The notes: generated by a model from the sequence alone, not told the origin. A stretch of DNA of 64,000 nucleotides from Roseibium sp. MMSF_3412 (GCF_030733265.1 NZ_JASHJI010000007.1:1-64000); one strand, 5' to 3'. Shown: positions 24,844-35,912, counted from the first letter of the stretch. Numbers and translations are program-made.

Positions 24844-25695
24844 ATGGTCCTTGAAAAAAAACAATTGGTAGAACTCGACCGGGCAGGGGTGCGACGGGGC
24901 GGCAGCTGGCTTGTCAGGGGTGTCGACCTGTCGGTTTCTCCCGGCGAGATCGTGACCCTGATCGGGCCGAACGGGTCGGGCAAGTCCACCACGGCGAAAA
25001 TGACGCTCGGTATCTTGAAGCCGTCGGAAGGCTCGAGCCGGCGCAAGGCCGGGCTGCAGGTCGGCTACGTCCCTCAGAAACTTGCGATCGACTGGACGTT
25101 GCCCCTTACGGTCCAGCGTTTCATGCGCCTGACAAACCGATTGACCGACGAAGAGTGTTCCCAGGCTCTTGAGCAGACCGGTGCAAGCCACTTGCTGCGC
25201 TCGGAAATGCGAACCCTGTCCGGCGGAGAAATGCAGCGGGTCATGCTGGCAAGGGCGATTGCCCGAAAACCTGATCTCCTGGTTTTGGACGAACCTGTCC
25301 AGGGTGTCGACTATGCCGGAGAAATTGCCATCTACGGGCTCATTTCGGACATCAGAAACGCGCTCGGATGCGGCATACTGATGATTTCCCACGACCTGCA
25401 TGTGGTTATGGCCGCAGCGGACCAGGTCATCTGTCTGAATGGACACGTCTGCTGCCGCGGCACCCCGTCTGATGTCAGCAACAACGAACAGTACCGGGCC
25501 CTTTTCGGCGCCAGGGCCAGCGCCGAGCTTGCCGTCTATCAGCACAAGCACAATCACGTCCATCTTCCCGACGGATCCGTGATGCATGCCGATGGAAGCG
25601 TGTGCGAAGACTGCTCCGGCGAACATCACGGCCACGATCACGAAGAAGCGGACACCTCCGAAACGGCTCGGGGCGGAGCAACCCATGCTGGATGA
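24844..25695 (+). CDS. znuC: Zinc ABC transporter ATPase with His-rich tail
   Basis: A 283-aa ATPase. Walker A is GPNGSGKST, the signature is LSGGEMQRVMLARAI, Walker B is LLVLDEPVQGVD, and the switch His is in ISHDLHVV. The last 50 residues are rich in His and Cys (KHNHVHLPDG, CEDC, GEHHGHDHEE) and probably bind zinc at the cytoplasmic face. This tail is longer than in E. coli ZnuC (251 aa) but is familiar among alphaproteobacterial homologues. It overlaps znuB by 11 bases. The high-affinity zinc importer would also need ZnuA, which is not in this window next to it. Confidence 0.93.
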   Translation: MVLEKKQLVELDRAGVRRGGSWLVRGVDLSVSPGEIVTLIGPNGSGKSTTAKMTLGILKPSEGSSRRKAGLQVGYVPQKLAIDWTLPLTVQRFMRLTNRLTDEECSQALEQTGASHLLRSEMRTLSGGEMQRVMLARAIARKPDLLVLDEPVQGVDYAGEIAIYGLISDIRNALGCGILMISHDLHVVMAAADQVICLNGHVCCRGTPSDVSNNEQYRALFGARASAELAVYQHKHNHVHLPDGSVMHADGSVCEDCSGEHHGHDHEEADTSETARGGATHAG

Positions 25696-26503
25696 CTTTT
25701 TCACACGGGCGCTTGTTGCGGGTGTGGGCGTGGCGCTCGTTGCCGGGCCGCTTGGCTGTTTCGTCATCTGGCGGCGCATGGCCTATTTCGGAGATACGTT
25801 GTCGCACGCCGCGCTCCTTGGCGTCGCGCTCTCGCTCCTGTTTGATGTCAACACGACACTGGCCGTGGGTGCGACATCGGTAGCGTTGGCTTTGCTGCTA
25901 CTGTCGCTGCGCCGAAGCGAATTGCTCTCCTCCGATGCGTTGCTGGGGCTTTTGTCGCATTCGGCGCTCGCGCTCGGCCTGGTTTGTCTTGCATTCATGA
26001 CCTGGGTGCGCGTGGACCTTCTCGGGCTCCTGTTTGGAGACATCCTTGCTGTGACCCGCACGGATATCGCCATGATCTATGGTGGTGGAGCTTTCGTGCT
26101 TTTCGTTCTGGTTGTAGTATGGCGACGGCTTTTTGCCGCGACGGTCAACCCGGACCTTGCCGGTGGAGAGGGGCTCGAACCTGAGAAGATGGAGCTGGTA
26201 TTCATGCTGCTCACGGCTGTCGTGATCGCTATTTCGCTGAAAATTGTCGGGGCCTTGCTGATCACTGCCCTGTTGATCATTCCAGCAGCTGCTGCACGAA
26301 GGATCTCCTCGACACCTGAACAGATGGCCTGCCTGGCGGCCGTCATCGGTGCAGTCTCGGTTGTCGGGGGGCTCTACGGTTCCTTGACCTATGATACGCC
26401 TTCCGGTCCGTCCATTGTCGTCGCCGCGATGCTAATTTTCGGCCTCAGTCTTGTCCCGGCAGGCGGACTCGTGAGAAAGATGAGACAAGGCTCCGATCAA
26501 TGA
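25685..26503 (+). CDS. znuB: Zinc ABC transporter permease
   Basis: A 272-aa ABC-3 family permease with about eight hydrophobic segments. Typical motifs are RRMAYFGDTLSHAALLG near the N-terminus and KIVGALLITALLIIPAAAAR near the C-terminal half. The ATG at 25685 lies within the znuC reading frame, and the 11-base overlap indicates coupling. It pairs with ZnuC to carry Zn2+ across the inner membrane. Confidence 0.93.
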   Translation: MLDDFFTRALVAGVGVALVAGPLGCFVIWRRMAYFGDTLSHAALLGVALSLLFDVNTTLAVGATSVALALLLLSLRRSELLSSDALLGLLSHSALALGLVCLAFMTWVRVDLLGLLFGDILAVTRTDIAMIYGGGAFVLFVLVVVWRRLFAATVNPDLAGGEGLEPEKMELVFMLLTAVVIAISLKIVGALLITALLIIPAAAARRISSTPEQMACLAAVIGAVSVVGGLYGSLTYDTPSGPSIVVAAMLIFGLSLVPAGGLVRKMRQGSDQ

Positions 26504-26540
26504 CAACGCACATCGCTCCGAAAAAAACAGGAGACCGTAC

Positions 26541-26951
26541 GTGACCGCTCATGCGCATCCCGAACTGACGAAGAACCAGTCACTGGTTTTCGGCTCGCTC
26601 TCCGACGCCGGTGGCCCACTCACGGCCTATGCGATCCTGGATCTGCTTCGCGAAGACGGTTTCAGAGCCCCCCTTCAGGTCTACAGAGCGCTCGACAAGC
26701 TTGTCGAATACGGCATGGTGCATCGACTTGAAAGCCTGAATGCATTTGTCGCTTGCGCGCACACGGGGTGTTCGGCGCACGGGGCGGCAGCATTTGCCAT
26801 TTGTGAACAATGCGGCGATGTCATCGAATTCACCCCTGATGAAGCGCTCAAGGGGTTGAACGATTGGGCAGGAGCACAAGACTTCACGCTTGCCCGCATG
26901 ACCATCGAGTTGCGCGGGACCTGCGGCGCGTGCAAATCGAAAGCAGTGTAA
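26541..26951 (+). CDS. zur: Zur, Fur-family zinc uptake repressor
   Basis: A 136-aa Fur-family protein from a GTG with CAGGAG upstream. The winged helix covers about 10-75 (TAYAILDLLREDGFRAPLQVYRALDKL). Structural zinc Cys pairs are CEQC and CGAC, and the regulatory site uses CAHTGCSAHG-type residues. Its position 38 bases after znuB makes it a self-regulating zinc operon. The match to Zur rather than Fur rests on this context and the short length. Confidence 0.9.
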   Translation: MTAHAHPELTKNQSLVFGSLSDAGGPLTAYAILDLLREDGFRAPLQVYRALDKLVEYGMVHRLESLNAFVACAHTGCSAHGAAAFAICEQCGDVIEFTPDEALKGLNDWAGAQDFTLARMTIELRGTCGACKSKAV

Positions 26952-27115
26952 CGGCACTGCCGGTCTGGTAGGGCCGGCAAGACGGATCTCCGGTCCCGAC
27001 AGCAAAAAACCTCCCGGCACGTGGAACCATGTTGCAGGCCGGACGCCTGCCTCTTATGGTCCGTCGGCGCGCGAATGGCCGACTACGGTCGGTGCAGAAA
27101 ATGAGGGAGAACGGC

Positions 27116-27697
27116 ATGGCTCTGCTTGTGGCCGGTTTGGTGTTGTTTTTGGGAATTCATGTCGTGCCGATGTTTCCGGCATTCCGCGGCTCCCTCACGC
27201 AAAAGCTGGGCGAGAACGGCTACAAAGGTTTGTTCAGCCTTGTTTCATTCGCCGGTTTGGCACTGACGATCTACGGCTATGGTGAAGCGCGCTTCGACGG
27301 ATCACCCGTGCTTTACGACCCGCCGGTCTGGCTCCGCCATGTCACAATGCTGCTCATGGTGCCGGTGTTCATATTTCTGGTCGCAGCCTACATGCCCTGC
27401 AAGATCAAGAAGGCCCTGAAACACCCGATGCTCGTCGCCGTGAAACTGTGGGCATTGTCTCATCTCCTGGCGAACGGTGATCTTGCTTCTGTCCTGCTGT
27501 TCGGAGGCTTTTTCGTGTGGGCGGTGTTCGACCGTATTTCCGTCAAGCGCCGGGGCCCGCTTGCCGGCCAGGGGCCTGCCGCCGGGGGCGAGCCCGGTCG
27601 ATATTCCGATGTCTGGGTGATTCTCATCGGCTTGGCTTTGTACGGACTTTTCGTCTGGAAGCTGCATGTGCTGCTGATCGGTGTCCCCGTCGCGTAG
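27116..27697 (+). CDS. NnrU family membrane protein
   Basis: A 193-aa polytopic protein. GAGGGAG lies seven bases before the ATG, which favours this start over an upstream one. The sequence LFLGIHVVPMFPAFR, the RHVTMLLMVPVFIFLVAAY helix and HPMLVAVKLWALSHLLANGD are typical of the NnrU domain, named from nitric-oxide reductase regulon clusters. No denitrification gene is nearby; many members stand alone with unknown role. The gene is followed by a strong terminator. Confidence 0.85.
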   Translation: MALLVAGLVLFLGIHVVPMFPAFRGSLTQKLGENGYKGLFSLVSFAGLALTIYGYGEARFDGSPVLYDPPVWLRHVTMLLMVPVFIFLVAAYMPCKIKKALKHPMLVAVKLWALSHLLANGDLASVLLFGGFFVWAVFDRISVKRRGPLAGQGPAAGGEPGRYSDVWVILIGLALYGLFVWKLHVLLIGVPVA

Positions 27698-27704
27698 GCG
27701 ACAC

Positions 27705-27730
27705 GACAAAAATCCTTCGGGATTTTTGTC
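27705..27730. terminator. Perfect bidirectional-type terminator hairpin
   Basis: GACAAAAATCC, TTCG, GGATTTTTGTC: an 11-base perfect stem with a stable TTCG tetraloop, 8 bases after the NnrU stop. The A/T runs within the stem serve termination in both directions. Confidence 0.8.
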
Positions 27731-27891
27731 AATTCAGGACGGATTGCCCCACTTGCGCCACGAAGGCGGGCTTAAAGCCCGTGCAGGGAATTGCCCAAGA
27801 CGGATCAAATGGATAATGTGCGCCACTCGAAACAGGGTGGTAGCTCATAACGTGAACGGGCCGCTGAGATAAATGCAGGAAATAGACACGC

Positions 27892-28572
27892 ATGTCTGAT
27901 ATTTTTCGTGAAGTCGATGAGGACATCCGCCAGGAGAAATACCGCCGGCTTTGGAACAAGTTCGGTCTGTGGATTATCGGCGTCGCGGTTCTGATTGTCG
28001 TGGGTACGGCCGGGTATCGCTTCTGGCTGGGTTACGAGGAAACGCAGTCGCAGAACGCAGGGGACAAGTTCTTCGATGCGATCGCGCTGTCGGACCAGCA
28101 GCAGTACCAGGAAGCTGCCGAGATCTACACCGAACTGGAGAGTTCTGTCGGCGGATATCCGGCACTTGCGAAGTTCCGCAGGGCGACGGATCTGGCAAAT
28201 TCCGGAAATTCGCAGGAAGCGCTCGATGCGTTTGATGCGCTCTCGCGCGACACCGCGCTCATGCAGGCGATGCGTGATGTCGCTGCGCTTCGGGCAGGGT
28301 ACATCGCCGTTGATCTGGAGGATTACACGGCTGTTGCCGACCGGGTCGAGGGCCTGACCGGAGACACCGGTCCGTTCCGTGCAGCCGCACGCGAGCTGCT
28401 TGCTCTGAGTGCCTGGAAAAACGGTGACTTCGAAACAGCCAGCCGCTGGATTACCGCGCTGGAAGAGGATCAGGAAACGCCGGTCGACGTGAACCGGAGA
28501 GCGTCGCTTCTCGGTGAGGTGATCCGCGCCAATGACGGCAGCGCAACGGTCGGCGAAGGAAGCAACCAGTGA
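27892..28572 (+). CDS. YfgM-like TPR membrane protein
   Basis: A 226-aa protein with a short N-terminal cytoplasmic part, one membrane helix (KFGLWIIGVAVLIVVGTAGY, about 24-42), then a periplasmic helical region with TPR-like repeats (DQQQYQEAAEIYTELESS, SGNSQEALDAFDALSRD). This is the TPR family found upstream of bamB in proteobacteria (YfgM in E. coli, a SecYEG/PpiD-associated chaperone). It overlaps bamB by four bases. Confidence 0.85.
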   Translation: MSDIFREVDEDIRQEKYRRLWNKFGLWIIGVAVLIVVGTAGYRFWLGYEETQSQNAGDKFFDAIALSDQQQYQEAAEIYTELESSVGGYPALAKFRRATDLANSGNSQEALDAFDALSRDTALMQAMRDVAALRAGYIAVDLEDYTAVADRVEGLTGDTGPFRAAARELLALSAWKNGDFETASRWITALEEDQETPVDVNRRASLLGEVIRANDGSATVGEGSNQ

Positions 28573-29921
28573 TTTTTGCAGCAGGCGCAGCCAGCAGACG
28601 GACACTGCTGGGAATATTCGCACTTTCCCTGGCGCTGACCGGCTGCGGATCTGTGAGCGAGTTTGGCGACTCCATCAACCCGTTCTCGCGCGAAAAGATC
28701 CTGCCGGGTGAGCGTCAGCCCGTTTTTGACGGTGCCGATCCCGCAGCCCGGGCCCTCGGCCAGACCGCCAAGGTCGGACCGGCAACCGGTGGACAAAGCT
28801 GGACGACAAGCGGCGGCGGTCTGACCAACGACCCTGGAAATGTCGCCGTTTCGGTTTCCGGGAACACCTCCTGGCGCTCCAATGTCGGCACGTCGGGGCG
28901 GGGGCTGACGTCGGCGGCCTTGAGGCTGTCGGCCCGGCCCGTGAGTGATGGCAGCAAGATTTACGTTTACAAACCCAATGGTGAAGTCGTCGCGCTGTCG
29001 ACCGCTGGCGGCCGGGTCTGGACACAGAACCTGCGGCCCGAGGGCGAGCGCGATGTCGGTCCGGGCGGCGGTGTGACCGTTGCCGACGGCGTGGTTTACG
29101 CAGCCACCAGCTACCGGCAACTGGTCGCTCTTGACGCAGGCTCGGGCCAGGTTCTGTGGACCGCGGATCTGGATACGCCGGCGCGTGGCGCTCCGGTTGC
29201 CGGTGCGGGGCACGTTTTCGTGGTCTCGCAGTCGAACGAGGTCTATGCGCTTTCCCAGTCCGACGGTGCGGTTGCCTGGACATATGCAGGCATCGAGGAA
29301 ACCGCCGGATTGCTGTCGGTGGCCAATCCGGCCATCTCCGGCAATCGCGTGATTGTTCCGTTCTCGTCGGGCGAGATAATGGCCATCGATATCAAGTCCG
29401 GTGAAGCGGAATGGATCGACAGCGTCTCCCGCGGTTTCAGAACCCTGGCTCTGTCCGGCCTCGCCGATGTGTCCGCAAGTCCGGTTGTCGCCGACAACAT
29501 GGTCTACGCAACGGGGGTTGCCGGCCGGACGGTCGCGGTTGAGGCCCGCACCGGCGTCAGGCGCTGGGAACAGGATCTCGGCAGTGTTCACACACCGGTG
29601 GTGTCCGGCAGCGCCATGTTCATGGTGGATCTTGACGACCGGATGGTCGCGCTTGATTTGAAAAACGGCGAAACGCTCTGGGCAACCTCGCTTCCGCGCC
29701 CTGAAAAGAAAAAGCGGCGCCGCAACTGGGCGGGACCCATCCTGGCGAACGGTGCTCTGGTCGCCTTTTCCAGCGATGGCCAGATCGCGATCGTTGACGC
29801 GACGACCGGGAACATCATGACCTCCCAGCGAACCAATGCCGACGTCTACGTGACGCCGATTGTCGCTGGCGGCCGGATCATTGTCCTGAGCGGCAACGAC
29901 GGGGTCACTGCATTTAACTAG
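28569..29921 (+). CDS. bamB: BamB, outer-membrane assembly lipoprotein (beta-propeller)
   Basis: A 450-aa lipoprotein. The signal peptide ends in LTGC, with the lipidated Cys near residue 26. PQQ-like beta-propeller blades follow, with repeated 'W' blade motifs such as VWTQNLRPEG, VLWTADLDTPA, GEAEWIDSVS and TLWATSLPRP. It scaffolds the BAM complex that inserts outer-membrane proteins. The GTG start overlaps the preceding TGA stop. It precedes der, as in many proteobacteria. Confidence 0.92.
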   Translation: MIFAAGAASRRTLLGIFALSLALTGCGSVSEFGDSINPFSREKILPGERQPVFDGADPAARALGQTAKVGPATGGQSWTTSGGGLTNDPGNVAVSVSGNTSWRSNVGTSGRGLTSAALRLSARPVSDGSKIYVYKPNGEVVALSTAGGRVWTQNLRPEGERDVGPGGGVTVADGVVYAATSYRQLVALDAGSGQVLWTADLDTPARGAPVAGAGHVFVVSQSNEVYALSQSDGAVAWTYAGIEETAGLLSVANPAISGNRVIVPFSSGEIMAIDIKSGEAEWIDSVSRGFRTLALSGLADVSASPVVADNMVYATGVAGRTVAVEARTGVRRWEQDLGSVHTPVVSGSAMFMVDLDDRMVALDLKNGETLWATSLPRPEKKKRRRNWAGPILANGALVAFSSDGQIAIVDATTGNIMTSQRTNADVYVTPIVAGGRIIVLSGNDGVTAFN

Positions 29922-29982
29922 AACGGCGTTGTACCCGTGGCCATTGGCGACCGGGTGTGACGATCAAGAATTCAAGGAAAAA

Positions 29983-30018
29983 GCGATTTGTCCGCCATCC
30001 AGCGGACAAATCGCGTTT
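29983..30018 (+). terminator. Terminator between bamB and der
   Basis: GCGATTTGTCCGC (29983-29995) pairs perfectly with GCGGACAAATCGC (30002-30014) around a six-base loop, followed by GTTTTC. It is preceded by an A-rich run. der translation from the upstream ATG at 29988 would start inside this stem, which favours the GTG start at 30075. Confidence 0.8.
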
Positions 30019-30074
30019 TCGCGTGGCTTTGGGGTTGGGACCTGCATGAAGCCCGCGTGTCAGGAGATACTGCT

Positions 30075-31502
30075 GTGGGCGCAACTGTCGCCATTGTCGG
30101 ACGGCCGAATGTCGGCAAGTCCACCTTGTTCAATCGTCTGGTCGGCAAACGGCTGGCGCTCGTCGACGATACCCCTGGCGTGACCCGGGACCGGCGGCCC
30201 GGCGATGCGCGCCTCGGCGATCTCCGTTTCACGATCATCGACACGGCCGGTCTGGAGGAAGCTGACAAGAGCAGCCTCGAAGGTCGCATGCGCCGTCAGA
30301 CGGAAGAAGCGATTGATACGGCCGATGCCGTTCTTTTCCTGATCGATGCACGGGCAGGGGTAACGCCGCTGGATGCGCATTTCGCCGATGTCGCGCGGAA
30401 AACGACGCGTCCGGTGATCCTGTTGGCAAACAAGGCCGAGGGGCGCGCCGGCGAGAGCGGGCTTTACGAATCCTATTCCCTCGGGCTCGGCGAGCCGATT
30501 GCGATTTCGGCGGAACACGGCGAAGGCCTCGCCGATCTCTATGACGCGTTGAAGCCGCATGTCGACCGTGTAACCGAAGAAGAAGAGGCTCGCCGCGAGG
30601 AAGCCGTTACCAATGTCGACGTGAACGAAGACGGCGAGCTTATCGACGAAGAAGACCCGGTCGGCACGGCCGAGCGTCCCCTGAGGGTCGCCATTGTCGG
30701 CAGGCCGAATGCGGGCAAGTCGACCCTGATCAACAAGATGGTCGGCGAGGACCGGATGCTGACCGGTCCTGAAGCGGGCATCACGCGTGACTCCATTTCC
30801 GTCGACTGGACCTGGCGCGATCGGCACATCAAGCTGTTCGACACCGCGGGGATCCGAAAGAAGGCGCGCGTTCAGGAAAAACTGGAAAAGCTATCTGTCG
30901 CCGACGCCTTGCGCGCGATCAAGTTCGCCGAAGTGGTCGTCGTCACGCTCGATGCCACGATGTCGTTTGAAAAACAGGACCTGCAGATCATTGATCTGGT
31001 CGCGCGCGAGGGCCGCGCGCTCGTGATCGCGGTCAACAAGTGGGATTTGATCGAGGATCGCGAAGCAGCCTGGAAAAAGATCCGCGACGCGAATGAACGC
31101 TACTTCAACCAGATCAGAGGCGTCCAGATCGTTACGCTTTCCGGTATTCAGGGGCAGGGTGTCGAACGTCTTGTTGAGACCGTCTTCTCGGCCTACGAAG
31201 CCTGGAACGCGCATGTGTCCACTGCGAAGCTGAACCGCTGGCTCGACAAGGTCACGGCAACGCATCCGCCTCCGGCCGTGGCCGGGCGGCGCATTCGCCT
31301 GCGTTACATGACGCAGCCCAAGACGCGGCCGCCACATTTTGTGGTTTTCTGCTCGCGCCCCGAACAGCTTCCGGAAAGCTACACCCGCTATCTGGTCAAT
31401 TCGTTGCGGGAAGCCTTCGATATCAAGGGCACGCCTGTTCGCCTTGCGTATCGCAAGGGCGAGAACCCTTATGCGCCCAAAAAGAAACGAAAGATCCAGT
31501 AG
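30075..31502 (+). CDS. der: Der, ribosome biogenesis GTPase
   Basis: A 475-aa double-GTPase. The first G domain begins at [12 protein letters not shown] with DDTPGVTRD and DTAGLE. The second has [12 protein letters not shown] (about 210), GITRDS, DTAGIR and [11 protein letters not shown]-like C-terminal domain follows, ending in a basic tail (KKKRKIQ). Der is needed for 50S subunit assembly. The GTG at 30075 gives a natural N-terminus close to the first G1 motif and has GGAG eight bases upstream. Confidence 0.95.
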   Translation: MGATVAIVGRPNVGKSTLFNRLVGKRLALVDDTPGVTRDRRPGDARLGDLRFTIIDTAGLEEADKSSLEGRMRRQTEEAIDTADAVLFLIDARAGVTPLDAHFADVARKTTRPVILLANKAEGRAGESGLYESYSLGLGEPIAISAEHGEGLADLYDALKPHVDRVTEEEEARREEAVTNVDVNEDGELIDEEDPVGTAERPLRVAIVGRPNAGKSTLINKMVGEDRMLTGPEAGITRDSISVDWTWRDRHIKLFDTAGIRKKARVQEKLEKLSVADALRAIKFAEVVVVTLDATMSFEKQDLQIIDLVAREGRALVIAVNKWDLIEDREAAWKKIRDANERYFNQIRGVQIVTLSGIQGQGVERLVETVFSAYEAWNAHVSTAKLNRWLDKVTATHPPPAVAGRRIRLRYMTQPKTRPPHFVVFCSRPEQLPESYTRYLVNSLREAFDIKGTPVRLAYRKGENPYAPKKKRKIQ

Positions 31503-31581
31503 CTGACAGTGCGTCCGGCCTGCAGCTGCGATGAGTGTGTTTCCCTTGTTTGTTTGAAAGAGATAGTGAAGGAGCTTTTTG

Positions 31582-32382
31582 ATGATTTCCGAACGACTTG
31601 CTTTTGCCGAAAGCCTTGCGATCAAGGCGGGTAAACTCGGTCTGGAATATTTTCGAAAGCTGGACACGCTGACGATTACCCAGAAGGGACACCAGGATCT
31701 GGTTTCGGAAGCTGACAGGAACGTGGAGACGCTGATCCGCGAGGAGCTTGGTGCTGCCTATCCCGAAGACGGAATTCTCGGCGAAGAACACGGCATGGAA
31801 GAGGGCGCATCCGGCTACACCTGGGTTACGGATCCGATTGACGGAACCGCAAACTTCGTCACCGGAATACCTCAGTGGTGCGTCATCATTGCGTGTGTGC
31901 ACCAGGGACAGGTGATCGTCGGTGTCATCCATGATCCGGTCGCGGGTGAAACATTCACCGCCGGAGCAGGCCAGGGCGCGTTCTTGAACGGCAAGGCAAT
32001 CAGCGTTTCTGACAGCGACAGCCTGGCGGTCGGATCGGTCGGTGTCGGCTTCAATGGCCGGACAGCCATAACCGATGCGGTCAATGTTGTCGGCGCGCTG
32101 GTCTCCAAGGGTGGCGTTTTCTTCCGCAATGCGTCCGGCGGCCTCATGCTTGCCTACACCGCGTCTGGCCGTCTGATCGGCTATGTCGAATCTCACATGA
32201 ATGCCTGGGACTGCCTGGCCGGCATGCTGCTGATCAGGGAAGCGGGCGGCGTCGTCATGGATCAGGATGTCAACCACGCGCTCTATCACGGCGCGCGCAT
32301 TGTTGTCGGCTCACCGGGCGTATACGGCGACCTGAAAGAAATCGCCGACAGCTCCTTCGCACCGCTGGAGGCGGCCGAATAA
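31582..32382 (+). CDS. Inositol monophosphatase family protein
   Basis: A 266-aa Mg2+-dependent phosphatase. Metal-binding motifs are GEEHG (about 69), DPIDGTANF (about 84-92) and WDCLAGMLL (about 211). Homologues include inositol-1-monophosphatase/SuhB and histidinol-phosphatase-like proteins, so the substrate is open. AAGGAG lies before the ATG; a TTG three bases upstream is less likely. The gap to der is 79 bases. Confidence 0.9.
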   Translation: MISERLAFAESLAIKAGKLGLEYFRKLDTLTITQKGHQDLVSEADRNVETLIREELGAAYPEDGILGEEHGMEEGASGYTWVTDPIDGTANFVTGIPQWCVIIACVHQGQVIVGVIHDPVAGETFTAGAGQGAFLNGKAISVSDSDSLAVGSVGVGFNGRTAITDAVNVVGALVSKGGVFFRNASGGLMLAYTASGRLIGYVESHMNAWDCLAGMLLIREAGGVVMDQDVNHALYHGARIVVGSPGVYGDLKEIADSSFAPLEAAE

Positions 32383-32388
32383 AAAATT

Positions 32389-32760
32389 CTAGATGTGCTG
32401 GTCGACAAGAACCGGATTGCCGTCCGGGTCGATCAGCATGAAACTGGCCGGACCGCTTGATGTTTCATCCGCTTCCGCCTGAAAGACGTAGCCCTTTGCC
32501 TTGAGCTCTTTCTGCAGAGCGCGGATATCCTGATAGTCGTCAAGTGTCTGCGCGCTCTGGTCCCAACCGGGATTGAAGGTCAGCATGTTTTTCTCAAACA
32601 TGCACTGAAACAGGCCGATGACGGTGTCGCCGTTTTTCAGGATGGCCCAGCCATCTGATCCCGAGCCACCCAGATCCGAAAATCCGAGCCCTTCATAAAA
32701 GGCCTTCGATTTCTGAAGGTCCTTGACCGCAAGGCTGATTGAAAACGCACCGAGTTGCAT
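32389..32760 (-). CDS. VOC/glyoxalase family protein
   Basis: A 123-aa single-module vicinal-oxygen-chelate protein. It opens FSISLAVKDLQKSKAFYEGLGF and ends FMLIDPDGNPVLVDQH, with a C-terminal His rather than the usual metal Glu region. It converges with the phosphatase gene; the stops are only six bases apart. It may be a resistance or epimerase-like enzyme; no substrate can be read. Confidence 0.85.
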   Translation of the reverse strand: MQLGAFSISLAVKDLQKSKAFYEGLGFSDLGGSGSDGWAILKNGDTVIGLFQCMFEKNMLTFNPGWDQSAQTLDDYQDIRALQKELKAKGYVFQAEADETSSGPASFMLIDPDGNPVLVDQHI

Positions 32761-32877
32761 GAAACGGCCTCCTTTGCCGCTGAGTGGACAACAGGCATGG
32801 TTTCAAATGCAAAGAGGAGTTGCAAGCTCGGGACTGTTCACTTCGCAATGAGAGCGGGCCATCCGCCCGCAAGCGGG

Positions 32878-33603
32878 TCAGCTAAGCCACTCGCCGCTGA
32901 CGCGGTCGAAGACTTCACCGGTCCGGTAAACGTCCGGCGAAACAAGATCCACGATTTCGCTTGCGACCTCGGCCGGTGACGGCAGGTTCTCCGGCGTTTC
33001 GCCCGGCATCGCCTTTGCGCGCAGACCGGTACGGGTCGGTCCGGGATCAACCAGGTTGATCTTCATGTTTGTCTGCAGGCTCTCATTTGCCCAGGTTTTC
33101 GCCATCGCCTCGACGGCGGCCTTGCTGATGGACTGGAGCCCCCAGAAGGCGGTGCGGGTCTGGGACTGTACCGACGTCAAAAACAGCGCGCGCCCGGCAT
33201 CGGACTGACGCAGCAGCGGATCGAGCGAGCGGATCAGGCGCCAGTTGGCGGTCACGTTCACCGCCATCACTTTTTCAAAGTCCTTCGGGCTGATGTGCCC
33301 GAGGGGCGACAATACGCCGAGCATGCCTGCATTGCCGACCAGAATGTCGAGCTTCTTCCAGCGTTCGAAAATGGCTGCACCCAAGCGGTCGAGTGCATCG
33401 AAATCGGTCAGGTCCACAGGCACAAGCGTCGTCTGGCCACCAGCGGCCTTGATCTCGTCGTCGAGATCCTCCAATCCTCCGACGGTGCGGGCGAGGGCGA
33501 TGACATGCGCGCCGCGCGCTCCGAGCAGTTTCGCAAGCTGATAGCCAATGCCGCGCGAGGCGCCGGTCACCACCGCGATCCGGCCTTCAAGATCATTCGT
33601 CAT
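32878..33603 (-). CDS. SDR family protein lacking the catalytic Tyr
   Basis: A 241-aa short-chain dehydrogenase-type protein with TGASRGIG (cofactor loop), the NAG motif in LVGNAGMLG, and the Ser in FLTSVQSQ. The Y-x-x-x-K motif reads Q-S-I-S-K, so Gln replaces the usual Tyr while Lys is kept. The gene follows purF with 11 bases between them, the order known in many Rhizobiales. It may be a weak or non-classical oxidoreductase or have a regulatory role (inference). Confidence 0.9.
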   Translation of the reverse strand: MTNDLEGRIAVVTGASRGIGYQLAKLLGARGAHVIALARTVGGLEDLDDEIKAAGGQTTLVPVDLTDFDALDRLGAAIFERWKKLDILVGNAGMLGVLSPLGHISPKDFEKVMAVNVTANWRLIRSLDPLLRQSDAGRALFLTSVQSQTRTAFWGLQSISKAAVEAMAKTWANESLQTNMKINLVDPGPTRTGLRAKAMPGETPENLPSPAEVASEIVDLVSPDVYRTGEVFDRVSGEWLS

Positions 33604-33614
33604 ATTCTGGTCTC

Positions 33615-35081
<1,467 letters not shown>

Positions 35082-35227
35082 GGCGAACACTCCTCTTGTT
35101 GACTGGCCCATAGCACCAGCCCGGGAAGTTGATTGCTTCGCTATCAGCGCGAAAGCAGCATTGTCGTCCAGCACGCGGAAAGGCGGCGGCGGGACATGTC
35201 ACATTTCGGTATGCGCCTCTTCGGGCG

Positions 35228-35839
35228 TCAATTGTTATCGCTCGTCAGCTGGTCCAGCCCCTGACGTTCTGCGTCGCTGTATTCCGGTTCTTCCGACTGT
35301 GCGCCGGCACCGCTGCCGGTCAGGTCGGCATCCCGGATCCGGTCCAGTATTGCCTTCTCCGGATCTTCCGGCAGCACCGAAACCAGACGTTCGCCGATCG
35401 AAAGCAGGATTGGCCGCGACTTCGCGTCAAGGACCCATTCCGGCTGCTGATCCGGTTGAACGAACCAGTTGAAGAACATCATGGCGACCACGACCAGCAG
35501 AAGTCCGCGCACGGCTCCGAACACAAAACCGAGGGTGCGATCAAGCGCTCCGATCCGGCTGTCCAGAACGAAATCGGAAATCCGCATGGTGATGTAGCTG
35601 ACAATCACCAGCGTCACCAGGAAGACGGCGGCTGCGGAAACGCCGGCAGCGACCAGTTCCTGAGGTATGTATGGTTTCACATATGGCAAGACCCGCTCGT
35701 AGAGCAGAAATGCCGCAGCCGCGGCGGCGACCCAGGACACGATCGACAGGACTTCCCGGACAAAACCGCGGATCATCGCAAGAACCGCCGAAATGAACAT
35801 GATGGCCAAGAGCAGTCCGTCCAGAATGGTTATCGGCAT
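35228..35839 (-). CDS. cvpA: CvpA family membrane protein
   Basis: A 203-aa protein with four N-terminal hydrophobic segments (about 5-25, 30-48, 66-88, 100-120) and a charged C-terminal region ending GLDQLTSDNN. The GFVREVLSIVSWVAA motif is characteristic. It precedes purF, as in E. coli, where the family is tied to colicin V production and envelope integrity. Molecular function is unknown. Confidence 0.9.
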   Translation of the reverse strand: MPITILDGLLLAIMFISAVLAMIRGFVREVLSIVSWVAAAAAAFLLYERVLPYVKPYIPQELVAAGVSAAAVFLVTLVIVSYITMRISDFVLDSRIGALDRTLGFVFGAVRGLLLVVVAMMFFNWFVQPDQQPEWVLDAKSRPILLSIGERLVSVLPEDPEKAILDRIRDADLTGSGAGAQSEEPEYSDAERQGLDQLTSDNN

Positions 35840-35912
35840 GTTCCTGAAAAGTCCCTTTGTCTGGCGCTCACATGCGCTTCAATCTCAATCCCGATCCGCC
35901 CGGCATTTTGCG

